A DNA stretch of 64,000 nucleotides from Arthrobacter yangruifuii (GTDB taxonomy: Bacteria > Actinomycetota > Actinomycetes > Actinomycetales > Micrococcaceae), in assembly GCF_009192775.1 (NCBI RefSeq), contig NZ_VTFX01000001.1:992001-1056000 (forward strand), given 5' to 3'. Made by a program: the position numbers and the translations under genes. The notes below the pieces were generated by a model that saw only the letters and a list, made by a program, of their open reading frames with translations, had not been told where the DNA came from and ran no database searches. Every line of letters begins with the position of its first letter. Within the stretch, counting starts at the first letter, position 1. Below are positions 7,918 through 20,172 of the stretch, one piece after another.

Positions 7918-9093
7918 ATGACGAAGATCGCCGCCGAACCGCTGGCCGTACTGCGCGCCCGTACGAGCTACAAATGGCAGACCTATCCGGCCGACGTGCT
8001 GCCGCTGTTCGTAGCTGAAATGGACTATCCGCTGGCCGGCCCCGTGCAGCAGGCCATCATCGACAGGGTATTGGCCTCGGACACGGGGTACATTGCCGGG
8101 CCCCGGCCGGTGGCGGAGGCCTTCGCCGGGTTTGCCGGGCGGACCTGGTCCTGGGCCGTGGACCCGGAGGACGTGCGCACCACCACGGACGTGAGCGTCG
8201 CGATTGTGGAATGCCTGCGCCAGGCGGTCCCCATGGACAGCACCGTGGTGATCACTCCGCCGGTCTATCCGCCGTTCTTTGAGCTGCCGCTCGAAGCCGA
8301 TGCCGCCGTGGTGGAAGTGCCGCTGTTATCCGACGGCGGGAACTGGGCGCTGGACCTGGCCGGGATTGAACAGGCCTTTGCCCTCGGCGCGGATGCCATG
8401 CTGCTGTGCAACCCGCACAACCCGCTGGGCCTGGTCCACTCGGTGGAAACCCTGCGGGCGCTCGCAGACTTGTCCGCGAAGTACGGCGTGACCGTGATCA
8501 GCGACGAAATCCATGCTCCGCTGACCTATGAACCGGGGGCCTTCACCCCGTATCTCACCGTTTCCCAGAACGCGCGCGGGTACGGAATCTGCGTCAGCGC
8601 CGCCAGCAAGGGCTGGAACATTGCCGGTACCAAGTGCGCCGTGATGGTGGCCCAGAGTGACCGGACCCGGCTGATGCTGTCCTCCATGCCCGAAGAAGTC
8701 TCCGCCCGCACCAGCATCCTCGGCCTGCACGCCGCTGCGGCCGCCTACACCGACGGCGGCCCTTGGCTCGCCTCGGTGCTGGAATCCCTGGCCGCGAACC
8801 GGCGCCTGCTGGGGGAGCTGCTGGCCGAGCACCTGCCGGGGGTCCGCTACCGCCTGCCGGCTGCCTCCTACCTGGCCTGGCTGGATTTCCGTGCCCTCGG
8901 CTGGGGCGATGATCCGGCGGCGACGGCCCTGGAGCAGGCACGGGTGGCGCTGGAATCGGGGCTGCGGTTCGGGCCGCAGGGCGCCGGATACGTCCGGCTG
9001 AACTTCGCCTGTTCCCCGGAGGTGCTCACCGAAGCCGTGGAACGGCTCGCCGCCGTGGCCGGCCGGGCAGGACAGAGGGCCACATTGGGCTGA
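7918..9093 (+). CDS. Cystathionine beta-lyase, MalY/PatB family
   Basis: This is a fold-type I PLP enzyme of 391 residues. It shows the MalY/PatB features FVAEMDYPL at 31-39, LLCNPHNPLG near 162-171, SDEIHAPL at 195-202 and the PLP lysine 231 within AASKGWNIAG. The family cleaves cystathionine to homocysteine, pyruvate and ammonia, and some members act as regulators or cleave other C-S bonds. The frame is open about 320 bases upstream, but that stretch runs inside the methyltransferase gene on the other strand; the ATG at 7918 gives the standard N-terminus. Confidence 0.88.
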   Translation: MTKIAAEPLAVLRARTSYKWQTYPADVLPLFVAEMDYPLAGPVQQAIIDRVLASDTGYIAGPRPVAEAFAGFAGRTWSWAVDPEDVRTTTDVSVAIVECLRQAVPMDSTVVITPPVYPPFFELPLEADAAVVEVPLLSDGGNWALDLAGIEQAFALGADAMLLCNPHNPLGLVHSVETLRALADLSAKYGVTVISDEIHAPLTYEPGAFTPYLTVSQNARGYGICVSAASKGWNIAGTKCAVMVAQSDRTRLMLSSMPEEVSARTSILGLHAAAAAYTDGGPWLASVLESLAANRRLLGELLAEHLPGVRYRLPAASYLAWLDFRALGWGDDPAATALEQARVALESGLRFGPQGAGYVRLNFACSPEVLTEAVERLAAVAGRAGQRATLG

Positions 9094-9130
9094 GGGCGCC
9101 CGCACCCCGGATCAGCGATGAGGGCGGGGC

Positions 9131-9889
9131 CTAGGCGAAATACACGCCGATCCGGTTCCCCTCGATCTCTTCAATCCGGATGTCGATCTCGTAAATATCC
9201 TTCAGGACCTCGGACCGCATGATTTCCGCCGGCGGTCCCTGATGGACCAGCCGGCCGTCGCACATGGCAATAATGTCGTCCGAATAGCAGGAGGCGAAGT
9301 TGATGTCATGGATGACCAGCACCACGGTCTTCCCGAAATCGTCAGTAAGCCGGCGCAGCAGCCGCATCATTTCCACGGAATGCTTCATGTCCAGGTTGTT
9401 CAGCGGCTCATCCAGCAGCAGGTAGTCCGTATCCTGGGCCAGCACCATGGCGATGAAGGCGCGCTGCCGCTGGCCGCCGGAGAGCTCGTCCACGAACTTG
9501 TCCGCCAGCGCGGTCAGGTCCAGGTAGGCCATGGCCGTTTCAATGTGGGTCCTGTCCCCGGGACCCGGACGTCCGCCGTTGTGCGGGTACCGGCCGAAGC
9601 CGACCAGGTCCCGGACGGTGAGGCGGACGGTCAGCTGGTTGTCCTGGCGCAGGATGGCCATCTTCTTCGCGAGGTCCCGGCCGGGGGTGGAGACGACGTC
9701 GAGCCCGTCCACGGTGACCGAGCCCGAGTCCATGGGCAGCAGGCGGCTGATCATGGAAAGCAGGGTCGATTTGCCGGCACCGTTGGGTCCGATGATCGAC
9801 GTGATGCCGCCTTCCTGAATCCGGCAGCTCACCCCGTCCACAACCACGGTGGAGGAGTAGCGCTTGGTGACGCCGTTGACGCAGATCAT
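9131..9889 (-). CDS. Iron-siderophore ABC transporter ATP-binding protein
   Basis: The 252-residue protein has Walker A GPNGAGKST at residues 34-42, the signature ELSGGQRQR starting at 135, Walker B DYLLLDEPLNNLD at 155-167 and the switch histidine in VIHDINFASCYSD. This is the FecE/FepC class that powers import of ferric siderophores. It is the last gene of a four-gene minus-strand operon (binding protein, two FecCD-type permeases, ATPase), the same order as the Bacillus yclNOPQ and ceuBCDE-type loci. The conserved segment IYEIDIRIEEI near the C-terminus also matches that subfamily. Confidence 0.92.
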   Translation of the reverse strand: MICVNGVTKRYSSTVVVDGVSCRIQEGGITSIIGPNGAGKSTLLSMISRLLPMDSGSVTVDGLDVVSTPGRDLAKKMAILRQDNQLTVRLTVRDLVGFGRYPHNGGRPGPGDRTHIETAMAYLDLTALADKFVDELSGGQRQRAFIAMVLAQDTDYLLLDEPLNNLDMKHSVEMMRLLRRLTDDFGKTVVLVIHDINFASCYSDDIIAMCDGRLVHQGPPAEIMRSEVLKDIYEIDIRIEEIEGNRIGVYFA

Positions 9890-9923
9890 GGGGTGTTGCC
9901 TTTCGGGCGGTGCAGGGGGAGGG

Positions 9924-10940
9924 TCATTTCACTTTTCCCCTCAGGAGCAGGACGAGGAACACGATGCCGCCGACGAATTCGATGACGATGCTCAGGGCGG
10001 TGTCGAAGTCGAAAATCCGCTCCAGCATCAGCTGGCCGCCCACCAGGGCGATGATTCCCAGCAGCACGGCGATGGGCAGCACCGCGGCGTGGCGGAAGTT
10101 GGCGCACAGCTGGTAGGCCAGGGAGGCCACCAGGAGTCCGAAAAAGGTCACCGGCCCCACCAGGGCCGTGGACACCGCGACGAGCACCGAACAGATCACC
10201 AGCGTGGTGGTGACTGCCCTCTTGTGGTCCACCCCGAGGTTGACCGCTGTTTCCCGGCCCAGGGCCAGGACGTCGAAGGAATGGCGCATGCGCCAGGCCA
10301 TGGCACTGACAATGGCGACGGCGATCGCCGAGTAGCCCAGCAGGGCGGCATCGACGTTGTTGAAGCTGGCGAAGAACAGGTCCTGGAGGATGATGAATTC
10401 GCTCGGCTCAATCAGCACCTGCAGAAGGGAAGAGAAGCCGCGGAACATGGTGCCGAAGACAATGCCGACCAGCAGCATGAGATGAAGGGATTTCCCGCCG
10501 CCGGTGAACAGCCACCGGTAGAGCAGGAAGGAGAAACCGACCATCAGCAGCACTTCGATGCTGAAGCGGACCGGTGCCCCCAGCGACAGCAGGGCTCCGC
10601 CGCCCAGGGTGAACACCAGGATGGTCTGGATCAGTACGTAGAGCGCATCAAAGCCCATGATCGACGGCGTGAGGATCCGGTTGGCGGTGACCGTCTGGAA
10701 CAGGACCGTGGAGACGCCCACGGCGTAGGCCACCAGGATCATGGAGCCGACCTTGACCGCCCGGCGGGGCAGGGCGTACCCGAGGTTGCCGCGCAGTTCA
10801 ATGGTCATGAACGCCGCGATCAAAACCGCGGCGGCTATGCCGAGGGTAATGATCCAGAACTTCGCCGGAACGGCCCGGACAGGGTGCCGGCGGTGTTCCG
10901 TGACCGCGGCGGGCAGCGCACTGGTGGAGGTTTCAGGCAT
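9924..10940 (-). CDS. Iron-siderophore ABC transporter permease, FecCD family (second)
   Basis: This 338-residue membrane protein has about nine hydrophobic segments and the family landmarks GFDALYVLIQT, LALGRETAVNLGVDHKR and the GPVTFFGLLVASLAYQL stretch near residue 255, which is the conserved ATPase-contacting and TM region of FecCD permeases. It overlaps the upstream permease by 8 bases and is followed after 34 bases by the ATPase gene. It should pair with the other permease as a heterodimer channel in the cytoplasmic membrane. Confidence 0.9.
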   Translation of the reverse strand: MPETSTSALPAAVTEHRRHPVRAVPAKFWIITLGIAAAVLIAAFMTIELRGNLGYALPRRAVKVGSMILVAYAVGVSTVLFQTVTANRILTPSIMGFDALYVLIQTILVFTLGGGALLSLGAPVRFSIEVLLMVGFSFLLYRWLFTGGGKSLHLMLLVGIVFGTMFRGFSSLLQVLIEPSEFIILQDLFFASFNNVDAALLGYSAIAVAIVSAMAWRMRHSFDVLALGRETAVNLGVDHKRAVTTTLVICSVLVAVSTALVGPVTFFGLLVASLAYQLCANFRHAAVLPIAVLLGIIALVGGQLMLERIFDFDTALSIVIEFVGGIVFLVLLLRGKVK

Positions 10941-11973
10941 GGGAACCGCGCTTGCGTAGGAGGAGGTAGAGGAAGATGACGCTGCCTACCGCGGAGACCA
11001 CAACGCCCACCGGGATTTCGTAGGGGTAGCGGATGGTGCGCCCGATGATGTCGCAGAGCAGCACGAAGCCCGCTCCGAAGACGGCAACCCAGGGCACTGC
11101 GCGGCGGACGTTGTCACCGATCATCAGGGACACGAGGTTGGGCACGATGAGGCCCAGGAAGGGGATGGAGCCCACGCTGACCACCACCACCGCGCTGATC
11201 AGGGAGACAATCACCAGTCCGAGGGCCATCACCCGGTTGTAGTTCAGGCCGAGGTTCGTGGTGAAGTCCGCTCCCATGCCCGCGACAGTGAAACGGTCCG
11301 CCGCCAGATACCCGATAACGGTCAGGGCCCCCACAATCCAGAGCAGTTCATAGCGGCCGCGCAGGACGCCGGAAAAGTCGCCGACCATCCAGCTGTTCAG
11401 GGTCTGGAGCAGATCGGTGCGGTAGGCGAAGAAGGTGGTGACGGCGGAGATCACGCCGCCGAGCATGATGCCCACCAGGGGGACGATCAGTGTGCTGCGC
11501 AGCGGGATGCGGCGCAGCACCAGCAGGAAGAGGGCGGTTCCAGCTGCGGCGAAGACCGAGGCGGTGGACATCTTCAGGAACATGGAGGCGCCGGGCAGCA
11601 GCACGGTGACTGCCAGGATCCCCAGCTGCGCGGATTCCACCGTGCCGACGGTGGAGGGTTCCACGAACTTGTTCCGGGCCATCAGCTGCATGATCAGGCC
11701 GGCCACGCTCAGGGCCATCCCGGCGAGGATGATGCTGAGCGTGCGGGGGAGCTGGCTGACCCAGAACAGCATGCGGGTGGTGGGATCCCCGGACAGCAGC
11801 GAGGAAAGCGAAAGGTCGCCGACGCCGACAAAGAGGCTCACGGCCGCAAGCGCGGTGACGATGCAGACGCCGGCGGCGAGCCCGGCGGTTGAACGCAGAA
11901 AGCGCCGCTGTTCCAACGGAGCAGCGGCGGAGGCACGTGCCGGGTTCTTGCCCGGCAGGGCGGGGGCGGTCAT
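10933..11973 (-). CDS. Iron-siderophore ABC transporter permease, FecCD family (first)
   Basis: This FecCD-type permease has repeated hydrophobic segments, the PRTLSIILAGMALSVAG segment near the N-terminus and GSIPFLGLIVPNLVSLMIG near residue 285, both standard for the family. A TTG at 12006 would extend it by 11 residues, but the ATG at 11973 gives the sequence MTAPALPGK and has an AGGAA stretch upstream, so it was preferred. The frame would give 346 residues. A perfect hairpin separates it from the binding-protein gene just upstream. Confidence 0.9.
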   Translation of the reverse strand: MTAPALPGKNPARASAAAPLEQRRFLRSTAGLAAGVCIVTALAAVSLFVGVGDLSLSSLLSGDPTTRMLFWVSQLPRTLSIILAGMALSVAGLIMQLMARNKFVEPSTVGTVESAQLGILAVTVLLPGASMFLKMSTASVFAAAGTALFLLVLRRIPLRSTLIVPLVGIMLGGVISAVTTFFAYRTDLLQTLNSWMVGDFSGVLRGRYELLWIVGALTVIGYLAADRFTVAGMGADFTTNLGLNYNRVMALGLVIVSLISAVVVVSVGSIPFLGLIVPNLVSLMIGDNVRRAVPWVAVFGAGFVLLCDIIGRTIRYPYEIPVGVVVSAVGSVIFLYLLLRKRGSHA

Positions 11974-11990
11974 ATAGGTATCCAGTTCCT

Positions 11991-12023
11991 GCGCGGCCCG
12001 GCACAAACGGTGCCGGGCCGCGC
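11991..12023 (-). terminator. Intra-operon hairpin between binding protein and permease genes
   Basis: A perfect 13-base stem (11991-12003 with 12011-12023) with a 7-base loop lies 15 bases after the stop of the siderophore-binding gene and before the permease ATG. It has no T run, so it may act as a partial terminator or as an mRNA-stabilising stem that keeps the binding protein more abundant than the membrane subunits. Confidence 0.65.
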
Positions 12024-12038
12024 AGCGCAGAGGTGCGG

Positions 12039-12980
12039 TTAGAGAGCGTCGTGGACGGTGTTAACCATGGAGTCCACGTTGTTCAGGCCGTATCCGACCA
12101 GGTACCAGCTGGCGGAGTCCAGCATGGTGATGTTGCCGTTCTGTGCGGCCTTGGTGCTCTTGACCAGTTCGTTGTCCAACACGGCGGAGGCGGCTTCGCC
12201 CGAGGTGCCTACGGCGACGTCGCGGTCAATCACGAACAAGTGGTCCGGATTGGTGTCCGCAATGAAGTTGAAGGAGGCCTTTTCTCCGTGCTTGCCCTCG
12301 CCCTGGACTTCCGCCGCGGGTGCGACGCCAAGGATGTCGTGGATGATGCCGAAGCGGGAGCCCGGGCCGTAGGCGCTCATTTCCCCGCCGCTGGTCATGA
12401 CGATCAGGCCGTTGCCTGCGTCGGCGGCCAGTTCCTTGGTGTCTTCCACCTTGCCTTCGAGGGCACCCAGCTTTTCTTCGACCAGGTCTTCCTTTTCGAA
12501 GATCGTGCCGAGGGTCCTGGTGTTTTCCGTGAAGGAGTTCCAGGCATCGTTGGAATCGACGCTGAGATCGATGGTCGGCGCAATCTCGCTCAACTCGTCA
12601 TAGGAGTCGGCCACCCGGCCGGAAATGATGATCAGGTCCGGATCCCCGGCGTTGATCGCCTCGAAGTCGGGTTCCTTCATGCTGCCGATCTTGGTGATCT
12701 CGTTGGCACTGTACTTGGACAGGCTGTCGGGGAAGTTCGCCGCGGGCACGCCGTCGACGTCGATGTCGAGGGCATCCATGGTGTCGAGGACGCCGAGATC
12801 GAACGTGTAGACGACCTCCGGGTTCACCGGCACTTCGGTGCTTCCCTGGGCGTGCTCGACCGTGATGGTTGAGGCGGCGGTGGAATCGGCGTCTGCTTCT
12901 GCTGCTTCGGTGGAGCAGGCGCTGAGCGCGAGGAGGGACACGAGGGCGGTTCCGGCCAGCAGGCGGGACTTGGTAAGCAT
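12039..12980 (-). CDS. Siderophore-binding lipoprotein of the ABC importer
   Basis: The 313-residue protein has a lipoprotein signal peptide with lipobox LALSAC and lipidated Cys22. The mature part starts with an acidic linker, then the periplasmic-binding fold (ITVEHAQGSTEVPVNP, EPDFEAINAGDPDLIIISGR, SRFGIIHDILG), matching the YclQ/CeuE class of binding proteins for catecholate or related siderophores. The ligand cannot be told from sequence. It is the first gene of the operon, next to an iron box. A GGAG ribosome-binding site lies 5 bases before the ATG. Confidence 0.92.
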   Translation of the reverse strand: MLTKSRLLAGTALVSLLALSACSTEAAEADADSTAASTITVEHAQGSTEVPVNPEVVYTFDLGVLDTMDALDIDVDGVPAANFPDSLSKYSANEITKIGSMKEPDFEAINAGDPDLIIISGRVADSYDELSEIAPTIDLSVDSNDAWNSFTENTRTLGTIFEKEDLVEEKLGALEGKVEDTKELAADAGNGLIVMTSGGEMSAYGPGSRFGIIHDILGVAPAAEVQGEGKHGEKASFNFIADTNPDHLFVIDRDVAVGTSGEAASAVLDNELVKSTKAAQNGNITMLDSASWYLVGYGLNNVDSMVNTVHDAL

Positions 12981-13057
12981 GGGGGCTCCGGTGAGAGTCG
13001 ATGTGCCTATCCGGGGATTAGGTCACAGAAATGTTTTCTAATGGTGCGCGCCTCTGA

Positions 13058-13087
13058 AAACTATCCCGGTTAGGCGAGCCTAAGCAA
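13058..13087 (-). promoter_or_regulatory. Siderophore operon promoter with DtxR/IdeR-type iron box
   Basis: The palindrome TTAGGC-GA-GCCTAA (13070-13083) has perfect 6-base arms and matches the core of the DtxR/IdeR consensus (TTAGGTTAGGCTAACC). On the minus strand it lies between a candidate -35 TTGCTT (plus-strand 13082-13087) and -10 TAGTTT (13058-13063), spacing 18. Binding of an iron-loaded repressor there would block transcription. A further half-site, TTAGGT, is at 13019-13024. Confidence 0.75.
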
Positions 13088-13146
13088 ATTCCGTGACCGC
13101 TGCGGACGCAGGGATGCGGCGGGCGGACCGCCGTCGACGCTGCGCA

Positions 13147-13173
13147 TTGGCACTCGCCTTGACCGAGTGCTAA
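13147..13173. promoter_or_regulatory. CIRCE operator 1 of groES-groEL (HrcA site)
   Basis: TTGGCACTC-N9-GAGTGCTAA matches the CIRCE consensus (TTAGCACTC-N9-GAGTGCTAA) with one mismatch at the third base. The -35 box of the groES promoter lies inside its spacer, so HrcA bound here would cover the polymerase site. Confidence 0.93.
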
Positions 13174-13187
13174 CCGTTGCATAAAGT
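13159..13187 (+). promoter_or_regulatory. groES-groEL sigma-70-type promoter
   Basis: -35 TTGACC (13159-13164) and -10 TAAAGT (13182-13187) are separated by 17 bases. The -35 box lies within CIRCE 1 and the start of CIRCE 2 is 5 bases after the -10 box, so the promoter is sandwiched between two operators. Confidence 0.7.
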
Positions 13188-13192
13188 CTCAC

Positions 13193-13219
13193 TTAGCACT
13201 CTGAACGTGAGGGTGCTAA
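13193..13219. promoter_or_regulatory. CIRCE operator 2 of groES-groEL (HrcA site)
   Basis: TTAGCACTC-N9-GGGTGCTAA has one mismatch to consensus in the right arm. It covers the expected transcription start. Its centre is 46 bases from the centre of CIRCE 1, so the sites are about four helical turns apart on nearly the same DNA face. Confidence 0.9.
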
Positions 13220-13312
13220 CTCCCGAAGGGAAAGCGCTAACCGGCACCGCGACGACGGCCGGCGCCAGACCAACGGCCCAATTCCGTGAAAACTACGCAA
13301 AGGAGAGCCCGA

Positions 13313-17093
<3,781 letters not shown>

Positions 17094-17116
17094 GCGCCGC
17101 TGACCCGTCCTGTCTG

Positions 17117-17157
17117 CCGAGGGCAGCTCCTGCGTACTACGCGGGGGCTGCCCTCGG
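17117..17157 (+). terminator. Terminator after guaB
   Basis: An 18-base stem (17117-17134 with 17140-17157, two wobble or mismatched positions) with a 5-base loop is followed by TTT. It separates guaB from guaB3, which has its own promoter-like box. Confidence 0.75.
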
Positions 17158-17207
17158 TTTAACGGCTGCTTTAAGGCAGCGGACGCGCACTGGGATAACC
17201 TAGGGAC

Positions 17208-18347
17208 GTGAGTAACGAGATAGAAATTGGCCTTGGCAAGCACGGGCGCAGAGCCTATTCCCTGGATGACGTGGCGATTGTGCCCTCGCGGCGCACCCGT
17301 GATCCCCAGGATGTGTCCATCAACTGGCAGATCGATGCCTACCAGTTCGAGATGCCGGTCATCGGCGCCCCGATGGATTCGGTGATGTCTCCGGCATCGG
17401 CCATTGCCCTCGGCAGGCTCGGGGGACTGGGCGTGCTGAACCTCGAGGGGCTGTGGACCCGCTACGACAATCCGGAACCGCTGCTGGACGAGATTGCCGC
17501 CCTCAGCAGCGACAACTTCAACCCCGAAGCCACCCGCCGCCTGCAGGAAATCTACAACGCCCCCATCCGGGCCGAACTGATCAGCTCACGCCTGGCCGAA
17601 ATGCGCGACGCCGGTGTCACGGTTGCCGGTTCGCTCACCCCCCAGCGCACCCAGGAGTTCTACAAGACCGTCCTGGCCGCCGGCGTCGACGTCTTCGTGA
17701 TCCGCGGCACCACCGTGTCCGCAGAGCATGTGTCCAAGACCGTGGAACCGCTGAACCTGAAGCAGTTCATCTACGAACTCGACGTTCCCGTGATTGTCGG
17801 CGGAGCGGCCGGCTACACCCCGGCCCTGCACCTGATGCGCACCGGCGCGGCCGGCGTCCTCGTCGGCTTCGGCGGGGGAGCGACCACCACCACGCGGCGT
17901 GCACTGGGCATCCACGCCCCCATGGCGACCGCCATCTCCGACATTGCCGAGGCCCGCCGGGACTACATGGACGAATCCGGCGGACGGTACGTCCACGTGA
18001 TCGCCGACGGCGGCATGGGCACCAGCGGTGACATCATCAAGGCCTTCGCCATGGGCGCCGACGCCGTGATGCTCGGTTCCGCGCTGGCCCGCGCCGAAGA
18101 AGCGCCCGGGCAGGGCTGGCACTGGGGGCAGGAAGCACACCACAGCGAGCTGCCGCGCGGCGACAGGGTCCGCCTGGACACGGTCGGTCCGCTGAAGGAG
18201 GTCCTCTGGGGCCCCTCGCACCACACCAACGGCACCTCCAACCTCATGGGAGCGCTGCGCCGGGCGATGGCCACCACCGGCTACTCGGACCTGAAGGCGT
18301 TCCAGCGCATTGAAGTGCTGGTGTCCCCGTACCAGTACAGCCTGTAA
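17208..18347 (+). CDS. guaB3: GuaB3 family IMP dehydrogenase-related protein
   Basis: This 379-residue TIM-barrel protein is related to IMPDH but lacks CBS domains. The phosphate-binding and dinucleotide regions are clear (PVIGAPMDSVMSP, IADGGMGTSGDIIKA, GADAVMLGSALA). The region equivalent to the catalytic GPGSICTTR loop reads GFGGGATTTTRR, and the whole protein has no cysteine, so the covalent thioimidate step of IMPDH is not possible. Actinobacteria usually carry this paralogue next to guaB, as Rv3410c next to guaB2 in Mycobacterium tuberculosis; its function is unsettled. The GTG start has TAACCT 7 bases upstream, suggesting a leaderless transcript. Confidence 0.9.
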   Translation: MSNEIEIGLGKHGRRAYSLDDVAIVPSRRTRDPQDVSINWQIDAYQFEMPVIGAPMDSVMSPASAIALGRLGGLGVLNLEGLWTRYDNPEPLLDEIAALSSDNFNPEATRRLQEIYNAPIRAELISSRLAEMRDAGVTVAGSLTPQRTQEFYKTVLAAGVDVFVIRGTTVSAEHVSKTVEPLNLKQFIYELDVPVIVGGAAGYTPALHLMRTGAAGVLVGFGGGATTTTRRALGIHAPMATAISDIAEARRDYMDESGGRYVHVIADGGMGTSGDIIKAFAMGADAVMLGSALARAEEAPGQGWHWGQEAHHSELPRGDRVRLDTVGPLKEVLWGPSHHTNGTSNLMGALRRAMATTGYSDLKAFQRIEVLVSPYQYSL

Positions 18348-18411
18348 ATACCGGAGCCCAACCCATAGAGTGGACGCAGCTACGGCAGGACCCTAGAGAG
18401 GAACCTGGACC

Positions 18412-20136
18412 ATGACTGCAGACGCCCTGAGCCCCGAGTACCGGATCGATGCCATGGACAGGCTCCAGGCAACCACCCGGCCGGGCAACGAGCTGGACAT
18501 CCTCATTGTCGGCGGCGGAGTGGTGGGCGCCGGCGCCGCCCTGGACGCGGTGACACGGGGATTGAAAGTAGGCATGGTGGAGGCCCGGGACTGGGCCTCG
18601 GGCACCTCGTCGCGTTCCTCCAAGCTCATTCACGGCGGACTGCGGTATCTGGAGATGCTGGACTTTGCGCTGGTCCAGGAAGCCCTGAAGGAGCGGGGCC
18701 TGCTGCTGCAGCGGATAGCCCCGCACCTGGTGAAGCCGGTTGCCTTCCTCTACCCGCTGACGAAGCGGGTCATTGAGCGTCCGTACGTGGGTGCCGGCAT
18801 TTTCCTGTACGACACCATGGGCATGACCTCCGGAAACTCCCGGGGGGTGCCCAGGCAGAAGCACCTGACCCGCCGCCAGACCCTGCGGATGGCACCGAGC
18901 CTGAAGGATGACGCCATGGTGGGCGCCATCCGCTACTACGACGGGCAGGTGGACGACGCACGGTACGTCGCCAACATGGTCCGCACCGCCGCGCATTACG
19001 GTGCCGCGGTAGTGAACCGCCTCGCCGTCGTCGATTTCCTCCGCGAGGGCGAACGCGTGGTGGGGGCCCGCGTCCGCGACCAGGAAACCGGCAACGAGTT
19101 CGACATTGCGGCAAGCCAGGTTGTCAATGCCACGGGCGTCTGGACGGATGAAACCCAGGCCATGGTGACCGACCGCGGACAGCTGAAGGTCCGCGCCTCC
19201 AAGGGTGTCCACCTGGTGGTCCCGCGCGACCGGATCCAGTCCACCGTGGGCATGATCCTGCGGACGGAGAAATCCGTACTGTTCGTCATCCCCTGGGGCC
19301 GGCACTGGATTGTGGGCACCACGGATACGGACTGGAACCTGGACAAGGCGCACCCGGCGGCCACCTCGGCGGATATCGACTACATCCTCGAGCATGTGAA
19401 CCTGGTGCTGAAAACCCCGCTGACCCGCGAGGACGTGGAAGGGGTCTACGCCGGCCTGCGTCCGCTGCTGGCAGGGGAGAACGATTCCACGGCCAAGCTC
19501 TCCCGGGAACACGTTGTGGCGCACCCGGTGCCGGGCCTGGTGGTCGTGGCGGGCGGCAAATGGACCACCTACCGGGTCATGGCCAAGGACGCGGTCGACG
19601 AGGCAGCCAGGGCACTGGATGAAAAGGTTCCGGACAGCTGTACGCAGACCATCCCCCTGCTCGGCGCCGTGGGCTACAAGGCCGCCTGGAACCGCCGGCA
19701 CCGCACCGCCGACGAATACGGGGTCCATGTGGTGCGCGTGGAGCACCTGCTCAACCGCTACGGTTCCATGGCGTATGACCTGCTTGAGCTCATCAAGGCC
19801 GACCAGACCCTCGCGGAGCCGCTGCCCGGCGCCGATGACTACCTGCGCGCCGAAGTGGTCTACGCCACCACCCACGAAGGCGCCCGGCACGTCGAAGATG
19901 TGCTCGCGCGGCGCACCCGCATCTCCATTGAAACCTTTGACCGCGGCGTGTCGGCGGCACCCGTGGTAGCTGAACTGATGGCTCCGCTGCTGGGCTGGGA
20001 CAGCGAACGGGCGGAAAGCGAAGTGGCGCACTACCTCGCCCGCGTTGATGCCGAACGCCGCAGCCAGGAGCAGCCCGATGACAAGAGTGCCGATGCCGCC
20101 CGCCTGGCGGCCGAGGACATAGCCCCGCGCATCTAG
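18412..20136 (+). CDS. glpD: Aerobic glycerol-3-phosphate dehydrogenase
   Basis: GlpD is the FAD-dependent, membrane-associated enzyme that oxidises glycerol-3-phosphate to dihydroxyacetone phosphate and feeds electrons to quinone. The 574-residue protein has the Rossmann FAD motif DILIVGGGVVGAGAALDAVTRG at about 24-45 (split: GGGVVGAG core), the RSSKLIHGGLRYLE signature and the C-terminal DAO_C domain (about 400-530) with ATTHEGARHVEDVLARRTR. It stands as first gene before an orphan PTS IIA gene 36 bases downstream. No glpF or glpK is present in the window. Confidence 0.95.
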   Translation: MTADALSPEYRIDAMDRLQATTRPGNELDILIVGGGVVGAGAALDAVTRGLKVGMVEARDWASGTSSRSSKLIHGGLRYLEMLDFALVQEALKERGLLLQRIAPHLVKPVAFLYPLTKRVIERPYVGAGIFLYDTMGMTSGNSRGVPRQKHLTRRQTLRMAPSLKDDAMVGAIRYYDGQVDDARYVANMVRTAAHYGAAVVNRLAVVDFLREGERVVGARVRDQETGNEFDIAASQVVNATGVWTDETQAMVTDRGQLKVRASKGVHLVVPRDRIQSTVGMILRTEKSVLFVIPWGRHWIVGTTDTDWNLDKAHPAATSADIDYILEHVNLVLKTPLTREDVEGVYAGLRPLLAGENDSTAKLSREHVVAHPVPGLVVVAGGKWTTYRVMAKDAVDEAARALDEKVPDSCTQTIPLLGAVGYKAAWNRRHRTADEYGVHVVRVEHLLNRYGSMAYDLLELIKADQTLAEPLPGADDYLRAEVVYATTHEGARHVEDVLARRTRISIETFDRGVSAAPVVAELMAPLLGWDSERAESEVAHYLARVDAERRSQEQPDDKSADAARLAAEDIAPRI

Positions 20137-20172
20137 CGCCCCGCCGCGATCGATGGAAACGAAGAACACTCC

